A DNA stretch of 18,947 nt, from positions 1-18,947 of the forward strand of contig CAMLLF010000007.1 in NCBI GenBank assembly GCA_946480705.1, given 5' to 3'. The stretch is from an uncultured Lysobacteraceae bacterium. Its GTDB lineage: Bacteria > Pseudomonadota > Gammaproteobacteria > Xanthomonadales > Rhodanobacteraceae. Both the position numbers and the translations under genes were made by a program. This document shows positions 1 through 7,792 of the stretch, one piece after another. The stretch's first letter is position 1, and each line of letters starts with the position of its first letter. The notes below the pieces were generated by a model that saw only the letters and a program-made list of their open reading frames with translations, did no database searches and was not told the DNA's origin.

Positions 1-434
1 GTGTTCGTGGTCGTCGTGCCGATCGCCGAATGGCTGCTCGAGGACGGCTCGCTGGCGTTCGGCCTGGTGGCGCAGGCGGCGCGTTCGCGGAGTTGCACGC
101 ACGGCTTTGGCGTAGCCTCTCCGGCCAACCGCTCGGCCCGGGCGAGATGGAAACGGCGGCCGGCCGGGCGCTGCCGCTCGGCGGCGGCGAGCGCCTGAGC
201 TTCGCGCAGATGCTCGCGCGCGTGCGCGAAGGGCTGGGTCGGCGCACGATTCCGCTGCCGCTCGACATTAATCTTTTGCGACTTGCGAGCCGCGTCACAG
301 GCCGCGGCAGCGGGATGCTGCAGCGCCTCACGCACGATCTCGTCGCGGACAACGCACCGCTAGTCGAACGGCTCGGCATTTCGCCGCGTGCATTTCGGCC
401 CGGCCCCGATTGCTGGCAGCCGTCCGCGTCGTGA
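1..434 (+). CDS. C-terminal part of NAD(P)-dependent epimerase/dehydratase-like protein (partial)
   Basis: The 3' end of a gene that begins before the window; the frame ends with TGA at 432-434 and is open back to base 3. From about base 150 the protein resembles the C-terminus of extended-SDR NAD-dependent epimerases: an AAGRALPLGGGERLSF stretch (the usual 'GGGE.L.' turn), then a helix with a basic GLGRR, then a tail ending in GISPRAFRPG, like the 'lGf.PR.F' ending of that family. The first 30 or so codons do not fit. Bases 1-90 have far better G/C-ending codon use in frame 1 (encoding a VVVVPIAEWLLEDG run) than in frame 3. A frameshift around bases 70-100 is therefore possible, or frame 1 belongs to something else. 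The family call is from memory of conserved motifs only. Confidence 0.5.
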   Translation, partial: VRGRRADRRMAARGRLAGVRPGGAGGAFAELHARLWRSLSGQPLGPGEMETAAGRALPLGGGERLSFAQMLARVREGLGRRTIPLPLDINLLRLASRVTGRGSGMLQRLTHDLVADNAPLVERLGISPRAFRPGPDCWQPSAS

Positions 435-517
435 CGGCGGCGCCTGCATGGCCGTGCACGGACATGAAGTAGCAAAGTGGACTTTGCCGCTAATTGTGCT
501 TATTTTGCTGCGGCGCA

Positions 518-531
518 ACAGTAGAAACTGT
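518..531. promoter_or_regulatory. Short perfect palindrome upstream of the lipase promoter (possible operator)
   Basis: ACAGT-AGAA-ACTGT is a perfect 5-4-5 inverted repeat in an unusually A/T-rich stretch. It lies 24 bases upstream of the proposed -35 element of the envelope gene block. The position suits a binding site for a dimeric activator. No regulator gene is visible in the window, so the role is inference. A second, weaker dyad (TTGC-N6-GCAA, 505-518) abuts it. Confidence 0.3.
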
Positions 532-555
532 CCCGGCGAGTTCGTTAAATCCACG

Positions 556-585
556 TTGCCAACGAGCGTTTGAACTCCCTAAGAT
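556..585 (+). promoter_or_regulatory. Putative sigma70 promoter of the lipase/DUF1302/DUF1329 genes
   Basis: TTGCCA (556-561) and TAAGAT (580-585) are separated by 18 bases. Each matches the -35 and -10 consensus at four of six positions. This predicts a transcript start near 592 and a leader of about 36 bases. The leader holds an AAGGAAA ribosome-binding site (614-620) seven bases before the ATG at 628. The rest of the 435-627 gap has no credible reading frame. Confidence 0.45.
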
Positions 586-627
586 ACGAAAGCGTCGCTT
601 CTCCACCTTGTTCAAGGAAATCTCCCT

Positions 628-2823
628 ATGCAGGCCCGAAAGAGTTTGGCACTGGCGTTGTCGTCTGCGCTGTTGGCCGCTTGTGGCGGCGGCAGCAACA
701 GTCCGCGCGCTACCCCAACGCCGCCGGCGAACAACGGCAACGGCACGCCCGTTACCGGCGTCATCGCGGCCCGCTTCGATCCGTCCAACGCCGATCCGGC
801 GCAGCGCGTGATCCCGCTGCCGAACAACCTGCTGCTGTCGGGCACGACCGACCTCACGCTCAACATTCCGGTCGCCAATCCGAACAACTTCGCCGATCCG
901 CAGGTCGCCGTGAACGCGCTCGACGGCTGGAGCACGATCGGTCCGGGCCAGGTGCAGTTCTCCGCGGCACCGAAGGCCAGCACCATCGTGCCGGGCGACA
1001 CGATCCGCGTCTTCGAAGTCACCCTGACCGGTCCGGGCGGCGGCGTCACCGGCGTCGTGCGCGAACTCGCGCCGGCCACCGATTTCGTCACGGCCGTCGC
1101 GCCGTCGGACACCTCCAGCCGCACCGTCGCGATCGTGCCGACCAAGCCGCTGAAGCAGCTGACCAGCTACATGGCCGTCGTCACGACGGGCGTCACCGAC
1201 AACAACGGCAACGACGCGACGCCGGACCAGACCTATTTCCTCGCCAAGCGCACGAGCCCGCTTTGCGTCAACGGCGCCTCGACCGAACCGCTGCTGCCGG
1301 CCGCGACGGCCTGTGCGCTCGAACCGCTGCGCCTGCTGACGAATTCCCACCTCGCCGCTGCGGCGAGCAAGGGCATTACGCCGGACAAGGTCGTCGTGAG
1401 CTGGGTGTTCACGACCCAGAGCGTCACGCCGGTACTGCAGGCAGCCGTCGGCAAGGTGCAGCAGTCGCCCGCGCCGCTGACGCGCGTCGCGCCGACCGGC
1501 AGGACCATCGGCGATCTCGGCCTCGGTCTCGCGCCGATCGCCGACATCTATATCGGTACGCTCGATGCGCCGTACTACCTGAAGGCGCCCGCTGCGGCGA
1601 CGCCGCCGGCGCAGGCCGCTGCCGTGCTGCAGGGCTTCTGGCAGGCCGCACCGGGCGCCTACGTGCCGCCGTTCAATGCGGCCGGCCTGTCGCCGACCTC
1701 GACCAACGTGACGTTCGCGAATCCGTGCCCGGTCGCGACCAAGACCGAGACGATTCCGCTGGTGCTGACCGTGCCGAACGCCGCGTCCGGCAAGACGCGT
1801 CCGGCTGCCGGCTGGCCGATCGTGATCTACCAGCACGGCATCACGCGCAACCGCACCGACGCGTTCGCGATCTCGCAGACGCTGGCCTCGCAGGGCTTCG
1901 CGGTCATCGCGATCGACATTCCGCTGCACGGCCTGCCGCCGGGCCATCCGTTCAACATCGAGTCGACGCCGCTCGCGGCGACCGGCGCGCGTGAGCGCAC
2001 GTTCAACGTCGACCTGATCAAGAACGACGGCACGGCGTGCCCGACCGGCCAGGCGATCTGCCCCGATGGTCAGCCCGATCCGTCCGGCGCGCACATGATC
2101 AACCTCGGCAGCCTGCTGACCTCGCGCGACAACCTGCGCCAGGGCATCGTCGACCTGTTCTCGCTGGCCAAGGCCGTACCGACGATCAACTACGACGGCG
2201 CCGCTGGCGCCGACTTCGACGGCTCGCGCATCAGCTTCGTCGGTCAGTCGCTCGGCAGCATCATCGGCGTCAGCTTCACGGCGTTCGAACCCAGCATCAA
2301 CACGGCCGTGTTCAGCGTGCCGGGCGGCGGCATCGCGCGCCTGCTCGACGGTTCGGCCACGTTCGGCCCGCGCATTCGCGCCGGTCTCGCGGCGGCCGGC
2401 GTCAATGCCGGCACGCCGGACTTCGACCGCTTCATGGGCGCGGCGCAGCAGGCGGTCGACTCGGCCGATCCGCTGAACACCGCGTTCGCGCTGGCCGGCA
2501 AGCGCGTGCTGCTGCACGAGGTCGTCGGCGGCGGTACGGTGCTGCCCGACCAGGTCATTCCGAACACGGTGCCGGGTGCGCCGCTCGCGGGTACCGAAGC
2601 GCTGATCCGCACGCTCGGCCTGAGCTCGATCACGGCCTCGGTGCAGTCGGCGACCGGCGTGCGCGGCGCGACGCGCTTCACGCAGGGCAACCACGGTTCG
2701 CTGCTCGATCCGACCGCTTCGGCGGCGGCCACGGTCGAAATGCAGACCGAAATGGCGAGCATGATCGTCAGCGGCGGCGCGGCGGTGCAGGTCACCAACA
2801 CGTCCGTCATCCGAACGCAGTAA
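628..2823 (+). CDS. Surface lipoprotein lipase/lysophospholipase, VolA-like (bacterial virulence factor lipase N-terminal family)
   Basis: A 731-residue lipoprotein hydrolase. The N-terminus is a lipoprotein signal with lipobox L16-A17-A18-C19, followed by a Gly/Ser/Pro/Asn-rich tether. There is no Asp after the Cys, so outer-membrane sorting is expected. Residues ~45-300 look like the N-terminal domain of the family that includes Vibrio VolA. An alpha/beta-hydrolase domain follows: a YQHGI oxyanion turn (His403-Gly404), a nucleophile elbow GQSLG with Ser541, and a likely catalytic His689 in a GNHGS context near the C-terminus. The acid residue was not assigned. The expected reaction is ester hydrolysis of lipids or lysophospholipids at the cell surface; substrate unknown. 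It is first in a run with DUF1302 (31-base gap to that gene's ATG) and DUF1329, so co-transcription is likely. The start is well supported by AAGGAAA seven bases upstream. Confidence 0.85.
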   Translation: MQARKSLALALSSALLAACGGGSNSPRATPTPPANNGNGTPVTGVIAARFDPSNADPAQRVIPLPNNLLLSGTTDLTLNIPVANPNNFADPQVAVNALDGWSTIGPGQVQFSAAPKASTIVPGDTIRVFEVTLTGPGGGVTGVVRELAPATDFVTAVAPSDTSSRTVAIVPTKPLKQLTSYMAVVTTGVTDNNGNDATPDQTYFLAKRTSPLCVNGASTEPLLPAATACALEPLRLLTNSHLAAAASKGITPDKVVVSWVFTTQSVTPVLQAAVGKVQQSPAPLTRVAPTGRTIGDLGLGLAPIADIYIGTLDAPYYLKAPAAATPPAQAAAVLQGFWQAAPGAYVPPFNAAGLSPTSTNVTFANPCPVATKTETIPLVLTVPNAASGKTRPAAGWPIVIYQHGITRNRTDAFAISQTLASQGFAVIAIDIPLHGLPPGHPFNIESTPLAATGARERTFNVDLIKNDGTACPTGQAICPDGQPDPSGAHMINLGSLLTSRDNLRQGIVDLFSLAKAVPTINYDGAAGADFDGSRISFVGQSLGSIIGVSFTAFEPSINTAVFSVPGGGIARLLDGSATFGPRIRAGLAAAGVNAGTPDFDRFMGAAQQAVDSADPLNTAFALAGKRVLLHEVVGGGTVLPDQVIPNTVPGAPLAGTEALIRTLGLSSITASVQSATGVRGATRFTQGNHGSLLDPTASAAATVEMQTEMASMIVSGGAAVQVTNTSVIRTQ

Positions 2824-2854
2824 GCGACCGACCAGGAACTTGGGGAATCCGAAC

Positions 2855-4750
2855 ATGAAGAACAACACCAGCTTCCGCGGCTCGCTGCGCCCGCTGGCGA
2901 CGGCCGTCGCCGTCGCCCTCGGCGCCGCCGTCGTCCTGCCCGCCCAGGCTTTCGAATTCGGCGAGCAGGACGGTTTCCACGGCACCGTCAATTCCACCTT
3001 CACCTATGGCGCCGCGTGGCGCGTCGCGTCGCAGGACGACGATCTGATCGGCAAGGCGCAGTTCAATCCGGCGATCAGTCTCGCGCCGTTCTCGCTCGGC
3101 AGTCCGGAACAGCGCGCCGCGCGCGGCCGCTTTTCGGTCAACAGCGACGACGGCGACATGAAGTGGGACGACGGCGACGTGTTCACGAACGCCGTGAAGG
3201 CAACCGTCGAACTGAGCCTGATGTACGGCGCGAACACCGGCGCGTTCGTGCGCGCCTACAGCTTCTACGACTGGGAAAACGCGAGCCGCTACGACCTGTC
3301 CGAAGAAGCCAAGGAAAAGGTCGGCAAGGACACCAAGATCCTCGACGCGTTCGTGTTCCACAACTTCAACATCGGCGGCACGTCGGCGTCGGTGCGTCTC
3401 GGCCAGCAGGTCGTCAGCTGGGGCGAAAGCACCTTCATCCAGGGCGGTGTCAACGTCATCAATCCGATCGACGTGTCGAAGCTGCGCGTGGCCGGTGCCG
3501 AACTGAAGGAAGCGTTCCTGCCGGTCAACATGCTCTGGGGCTCGGTCAACCTGACCGACAACCTGTCGGCCGAAGCGCTGTACATGTTCGAGTTCGAGCA
3601 GACCGAAGCCGACCCGGCCGGTACGTATTTCTCGACGAACGACTTCGCGACGCTCGGCGGCAGCTACGTCATGCTGAACTTCGGCACGATCCCGCAGCCC
3701 GTCATCAATCCGGATTTCTACTACGGCTACTGCTTCGGCGGCAGCGGCACGGACAATCCGAACCTGCCCGCGCAGCTCAAGCCCGCCGCCTGCGGCGCCG
3801 CCGTGCCGCGCTCGCCGGACCGCTTCGCCAAGGACTCGGGCCAGTACGGCCTGCGCCTCAACTATCTGGCCGACTGGCTCAACAACGCCGAAATCGGCTT
3901 CTATGCGCTGAACTACCACAGCCGCCTGCCGCTGCTGTCGGGCCGCGCGGTCACGAGCACGGCCGTCAACACGGGCCGCTACTTCGCCGAATATCCCGAA
4001 GACATCCGCATGTATGCGGTCAGCTTCAACATGCCGCTCGAAGGTCCGGGCGTCGCGCTGCAGGGCGAACTGTCGTACCGCCCGAACTCGCCGCTGCAGA
4101 TCGACGACGTCGAACTGCTGTTCGCTGCGCTGAGCCCTCTCAACGCCGTGATCCCGGCGCCGGGCCTGCGCTTCGGCAGCCAGCTCGGCCAGTACGCGCC
4201 GGGCGAGGAAATCCGCGGCTGGGACCGTCACAAGGTCTCGCAGCTGCAGGTCACCGCGACCAAGGTGTTCGGCCCGGGCAACTTCGTCGGCGCCGACCAG
4301 ATCTCGCTCGTCGGCGAAGTCGGCTTCACCAACGTCTGGGATCTGCCGGATCCGTCCGTGCTGCGCTACCAGGGCGACGGTACCGATACCGGCGGCGGCT
4401 TCGACGTGACCTCGGGTGCGCTGCGCAATCCGCAGACGCAGCTCGACGGTTTCCCGACCGCGTTCTCGTGGGGCTATCGCATCGCCGCGCGCGCCGACTA
4501 CAACAACGCCTTCGGCGGTGCGTTCACGCTGTCGCCGCGCATCGCGTTCAATCATGACGTCAACGGCATCAGCCCGGGCCCGGGCGGCAACTTCATCGAA
4601 GACCGCAAGTCCGTCACGCTCGGCACCGAGGCCAACTACCTCAACAAGCTCGCGTTCGACCTGAGCTACACGAACTTCTTCGGCGCCGGCAAGTTGAACC
4701 TGATCAACGACCGCGACTTCGTCGCGTTCTCGGTCAAGTATTCGTTCTAA
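2855..4750 (+). CDS. DUF1302 family outer-membrane beta-barrel protein
   Basis: 631 residues. A Sec signal peptide (KNN, then an Ala/Val-rich core) is probably cut after A32 in PAQA|FEFG. The mature start 'FEFGEQDGFHGTVNST.TYG' and the internal 'RLGQQVVSWGES.FIQGG.N.INP.D' are hallmarks of DUF1302. Alternating Gly/aromatic segments and the C-terminal VKYSF ending in Phe fit an outer-membrane barrel inserted by BAM. The molecular function of the family is not firmly established; it recurs beside DUF1329 and MMPL transporters and is suspected to handle hydrophobic compounds. The ATG at 2855 is chosen because GGGGAA sits seven bases upstream and the signal peptide follows directly. An in-frame TTG at 2840 would add five residues. 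The gap to the following DUF1329 gene is 24 bases. Confidence 0.9.
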   Translation: MKNNTSFRGSLRPLATAVAVALGAAVVLPAQAFEFGEQDGFHGTVNSTFTYGAAWRVASQDDDLIGKAQFNPAISLAPFSLGSPEQRAARGRFSVNSDDGDMKWDDGDVFTNAVKATVELSLMYGANTGAFVRAYSFYDWENASRYDLSEEAKEKVGKDTKILDAFVFHNFNIGGTSASVRLGQQVVSWGESTFIQGGVNVINPIDVSKLRVAGAELKEAFLPVNMLWGSVNLTDNLSAEALYMFEFEQTEADPAGTYFSTNDFATLGGSYVMLNFGTIPQPVINPDFYYGYCFGGSGTDNPNLPAQLKPAACGAAVPRSPDRFAKDSGQYGLRLNYLADWLNNAEIGFYALNYHSRLPLLSGRAVTSTAVNTGRYFAEYPEDIRMYAVSFNMPLEGPGVALQGELSYRPNSPLQIDDVELLFAALSPLNAVIPAPGLRFGSQLGQYAPGEEIRGWDRHKVSQLQVTATKVFGPGNFVGADQISLVGEVGFTNVWDLPDPSVLRYQGDGTDTGGGFDVTSGALRNPQTQLDGFPTAFSWGYRIAARADYNNAFGGAFTLSPRIAFNHDVNGISPGPGGNFIEDRKSVTLGTEANYLNKLAFDLSYTNFFGAGKLNLINDRDFVAFSVKYSF

Positions 4751-4774
4751 GCATTCTCTGCGGGAGGGAAATAC

Positions 4775-6160
4775 ATGACGATGCTCAAGAAGACCCGGAC
4801 AGCGGCGTTGGTGGCTTTCGCGCTGATATCCACCGCGGCACTGGCCAAGGTCAGCCCGCAGGAAGCGGCGAAACTCGGCATGACCGGGACGCCGCTGACG
4901 CCGATGGGCGCCGAGCGCGCCGGCAACAAGGACGGCACGATCCCCGAATGGAACGGCGGCGTCACGACGCCGCCGTCGGGCTACAAGGTCGGCGATCACC
5001 ACCCCGATCCGTTCGCCGCCGACAAGCCGCTGTTCACGATCACGGCGCAGAACTACAAGGACTACGGCGACAAGGTCAGTGCCGGCCAGATCGGCATGTT
5101 TGAAAAATACAAGAACTGGAAAATGGTCGTTTATCCGACGCGCCGCAGCGCGTCGTATCCGGCGCGCACGTATGAAATGACGATCAAGAACGCCACGACC
5201 GGCGAACTCGTCGACGACGGCGAAGGCGTGGCGAACGTGGCCGAGGGCGTACCGTTCCCGATTCTCGACAAGGATCCGGTCAAGGCCGGCTACGAGGCGG
5301 TCTGGAACCACAAGCTCAAGTTCAAGGGCGTCGCCGGCCTGCGCTGGGCCAATCAGGCCGCACCGACCGCGACCGGCGCCTACACGCTGACGCGCATCAA
5401 GGAAGAACTGCTCGGCCTTTATTACAAGCCCGGCAACACGCTCAAGGACATCAACAACGTCCTGATCTATTTCTACCAGGAAGTCGTCGCGCCGCCGCGC
5501 CTCGCGGGCCAGGTGCTGCTCGTGCACGAAACCCTGGATTCGAAGAAGGAGCCGCGCCAGGCGTGGGTGTACAACCCGGGCCAGCGCCGCGTGCGCCGCG
5601 CGCCGAACGTCGCCTACGACAATCCGGGCACCGCGTCCGACGGCCTGCGCACGAACGACCAGACCGACATGTACAACGGCGCGATGGACCGTTACGACTG
5701 GAAGTTCGTCGGCAAGAAAGAAATGTACGTGCCGTACAACTCGTACAAGGCGCACAGCGACAAGGTCAAGCTCGACGACCTCGTGAAGCCGGGCTTCATC
5801 AATCCCGACCTGCTGCGCTATGAGCTGCACCGCGTCTACGTCGTCGAAGCGACCCTGAAGGCCGGCCAGCGCCACATCAATCCGCGCCGCACGTTCTACA
5901 TCGACGAGGACAGCTGGCAGATCCTCACGATGGATCACTACGACTCGGCCGGCAAGCTGTGGCGCTATTCCGAAGCGCCGAGCGTGACCTACTACGAAGT
6001 GCCGCTGCTGTGGTCGACGCTGGAAACGCATCACGACCTGAAGTCGGGCCGCTACATCGTGTCGGGCCTCGACAACCAGGAAGCGATGTACGACTTCTCG
6101 TACCAGACCACGCCGGACATGTTCACGCCGCAGTCGCTGCGTCAGCGCGGCTTCCAGTAA
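4775..6160 (+). CDS. DUF1329 family periplasmic protein (LolA/LolB-like fold family)
   Basis: 461 residues, typical of DUF1329. The signal peptide (KKTR, then an Ala-rich core) is likely cleaved after A24 (TAALA|KVSPQEAAKLG). Family features are visible along the length: the 'LTPMGAERAGNKDGTIPEWNGG' opening at about residues 41-62, the central 'WVYNPGQRRVRRAPNVAYDNP' block, 'DMYNGAMDRYDWKF.GKKEMYVPYN', and 'RTFYIDEDSWQI...YDSAGKLWR' toward the end. Structural databases relate this family to the lipoprotein-carrier LolA/LolB fold, so a periplasmic lipid or hydrophobe shuttle is a reasonable inference, not a demonstrated role. A strong GGGAGGGAA site (4762-4770) precedes the ATG; a second ATG two codons later is the only close alternative. 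It is last before a terminator-like hairpin. Confidence 0.9.
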   Translation: MTMLKKTRTAALVAFALISTAALAKVSPQEAAKLGMTGTPLTPMGAERAGNKDGTIPEWNGGVTTPPSGYKVGDHHPDPFAADKPLFTITAQNYKDYGDKVSAGQIGMFEKYKNWKMVVYPTRRSASYPARTYEMTIKNATTGELVDDGEGVANVAEGVPFPILDKDPVKAGYEAVWNHKLKFKGVAGLRWANQAAPTATGAYTLTRIKEELLGLYYKPGNTLKDINNVLIYFYQEVVAPPRLAGQVLLVHETLDSKKEPRQAWVYNPGQRRVRRAPNVAYDNPGTASDGLRTNDQTDMYNGAMDRYDWKFVGKKEMYVPYNSYKAHSDKVKLDDLVKPGFINPDLLRYELHRVYVVEATLKAGQRHINPRRTFYIDEDSWQILTMDHYDSAGKLWRYSEAPSVTYYEVPLLWSTLETHHDLKSGRYIVSGLDNQEAMYDFSYQTTPDMFTPQSLRQRGFQ

Positions 6161-6185
6161 TTCCTGCAACGCGGGTACGCATTCG

Positions 6186-6222
6186 TCAGCCGCCGCCGTT
6201 CCGGGGCGGCTGATTGCGTTTT
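6186..6222 (+). terminator. Rho-independent-like terminator after the DUF1329 gene
   Basis: TCAGCCGCC (6186-6194) pairs perfectly with GGCGGCTGA (6205-6213) across a 10-base loop, followed by ATTGCGTTTT. The T run is short and interrupted, so termination may be partial. It begins 25 bases after the DUF1329 stop and would separate the lipase/DUF1302/DUF1329 transcript from the YCF48/MMPL pair. Confidence 0.6.
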
Positions 6223-6486
6223 GGGGAACGTCGCGGAGCCGCGCCTGCGGCGGTGCCGCCGCATGTCGCCGCATCGCGCAATCCGTTCGCGGGCATTCCG
6301 CGACGGCGTGCGATTGCGCTAAGGTGAAGCGGCGAGGGAAGAGGCGAAAAACGCCGGGCGCAAGCGCCGGCAACGACCGCGACGCCGATGCGGCCGCCGC
6401 GACGACTACGAACAACGGCGCCGCAGGCCGGCGCCGCTCGGGATGGGCCGCAACGGTCCGTCCCACAGACTGCGAGGGGCTGGCTG
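6223..6486 (+). other. Intergenic leader between the DUF1329 and YCF48 genes
   Basis: No credible gene. Two further hairpins are visible: TGCGGCGG/CCGCCGCA (6246-6263, almost no loop) and GCCGGGCGC-AA-GCGCCGGC with a one-base bulge (6353-6371). A reading frame open from 6388 joins the YCF48 gene in frame, but its first 33 codons are Arg/Pro/Ala-rich with poor codon use, so I treat it as untranslated. The region could hold a second promoter and a structured leader. Confidence 0.4.
6296..6325 (+). promoter_or_regulatory. Weak candidate promoter for the YCF48-MMPL pair
   Basis: TTCCGC (6296-6301) and TAAGGT (6320-6325), spacer 18 bases, the same spacing as the candidate promoter at 556-585. Only a weak consensus match. 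The terminator-like hairpin upstream makes some promoter in this gap likely. The implied leader is about 155 bases. Confidence 0.25.
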
Positions 6487-7707
6487 ATGGGACGTGGTTT
6501 GCAGGAATCGTTGAACGCGGCGCCGCGCCTGTGGCGTTCCGTGCTGTGGTCGTCGCTGCTCGTCAGCGGACTCGCGCTCGCGCAGCAGAGCGCCGCGCCC
6601 GAGGCGGCGAACGCGCCGGCGGCCGAGCCCGCGTCCGGAGCACCGGCCGCGGCGGCCGCCGACGCCGCGCCGATGGCGAAGGCCGCACCGGCCGTCGCCT
6701 GGCCCGAACCTTCGCGCAGCGCGGCGGAAATCATGCCGCTCGTGACGCAGTCGCTGCTGCTCGATCTCGTCGAATCCGGCAACCGCGCGATCGCCGTCGG
6801 CGAGCGCGGCGCCGTCGTCGTGTCCGACGACCGCAGCACCTGGCGCCAGATCGCCGACGTGCCGACGCGCGCGACGCTGACGGCGGCCGCGAGCGTCGGC
6901 AGCAAGGTCTGGGCGGTCGGCCGCGACGGCGTGATCCTCGCGAGCGAGGATGCCGGCGAACACTGGAAGGTCCAGCGCAGCGATCCCTGGAAGCCGGCGA
7001 CCGATGCGTCGGCCGGCGACAACGCGCGCCATGGCGCGCCGCTGCTCGATGTCGTGTTTCTCGACGAGAGCCGCGGTTTCGCGGTCGGCGCCTACAGCCT
7101 GTTCCTCGAGACCGCCGACGGCGGCCTGACCTGGAACGAGCGCCAGATCCTCACCGCCGCCGCACCCGCGGCGACCGCCGCCGCGGCCGGCAGTGGGGAG
7201 AAGTGGACGTTTTCAAAAGAGGAACTCAAGATCGAGGACGAGTCCGAGCCGCACTTCAACGCGATCGCACGTACGAGCGACGGCTCGCTGCTGATCGCCG
7301 GCGAGCGCGGCAGCCTGCTGCGTTCGCGCGACAACGGCGCGAACTGGCAACGCATGAAGCTGCCGTACGATGGCTCGATGTTCGGCGCGATCGGCTTCGA
7401 AGGACAGCGCGCGATCGTGTTCGGCCTGCGCGGCCATGCGTTCGAGACCGAAAACCTCGGCGACACCTGGCGCGAAGTCGCGACCGATACGGAACTGAGC
7501 CTGCTCGGCGGCGTGAAGCTCGCCGGCGGCGGCGTCGCGCTGGTCGGCGCGAACGGCATCGTGCTCGTGCGCCGCTCGGCGACCGAGCCGCTGCGCGCCG
7601 GCGCGATCGATCCGGCCGGCGCGCTTGCCGCGGTACTGCCGATCGAGGGCGGCGCCGCCTTCCTCGTGGCCGGCGAGAACGGCGTCGCGCGCTTCCGGCC
7701 GCGCTGA
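6487..7707 (+). CDS. YCF48/BNR-repeat beta-propeller protein, exported
   Basis: 406 residues from the ATG at 6487, which has GAGGGG (6474-6479) seven bases upstream. A signal peptide (RLWRSV, then a hydrophobic core) likely ends at ALA-32. An Ala/Pro-rich linker (~33-75) follows. Then come propeller-like repeats of the form 'AVGERGAVVVSDDRSTWRQI', 'AVGRDGVILASEDAGEHWKV', 'AVGAYSLFLETADGGLTWNE', 'IAGERGSLLRSRDNGANWQR' and 'VFGLRGHAFETENLGDTWRE'. These match the YCF48/BNR (sialidase Asp-box-like) pattern known from the photosystem II assembly factor family, but there is no photosynthesis context here. An Ala-rich insertion (~residues 221-235) precedes a charged KEELKIEDESE stretch. It is probably a periplasmic scaffold or assembly factor for the MMPL transporter encoded next; that is inference from gene order. 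Confidence 0.85.
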   Translation: MGRGLQESLNAAPRLWRSVLWSSLLVSGLALAQQSAAPEAANAPAAEPASGAPAAAAADAAPMAKAAPAVAWPEPSRSAAEIMPLVTQSLLLDLVESGNRAIAVGERGAVVVSDDRSTWRQIADVPTRATLTAAASVGSKVWAVGRDGVILASEDAGEHWKVQRSDPWKPATDASAGDNARHGAPLLDVVFLDESRGFAVGAYSLFLETADGGLTWNERQILTAAAPAATAAAAGSGEKWTFSKEELKIEDESEPHFNAIARTSDGSLLIAGERGSLLRSRDNGANWQRMKLPYDGSMFGAIGFEGQRAIVFGLRGHAFETENLGDTWREVATDTELSLLGGVKLAGGGVALVGANGIVLVRRSATEPLRAGAIDPAGALAAVLPIEGGAAFLVAGENGVARFRPR

Positions 7708-7792
7708 CGCGTCGGGGAAAAATCCAGCATTCCAGAAATTCCGGCCTGCGCGCGACGCGTCGCGACGGGCCGCCGCAGCACGAGGGGAAGAC

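Noticed and set aside
490..3003. An 837-codon minus-strand frame
   Set aside because: Shadow of the lipase gene; Arg-rich and without motifs.
2807..6466. A 1219-codon open frame on the minus strand
   Set aside because: It is antisense to the DUF1302 and DUF1329 genes, rich in Arg/Val/Asp/His with no recognisable motif, and is a by-product of strong GC codon bias.
6388..6486. 33-residue extension of the YCF48 protein
   Set aside because: Arg/Pro-rich with poor codon use, and it would bury the signal peptide; GAGGGG before 6487 supports the shorter form.
7751..7764. Perfect palindrome CGCGACGCGTCGCG before the MMPL gene
   Set aside because: Made only of CG-type steps common in this DNA; likely chance, with no promoter nearby.
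7625..7792. N-terminal extension of the MMPL transporter
   Set aside because: It overlaps the well-supported YCF48 gene; the strong ribosome-binding site before 7793 decides the start.
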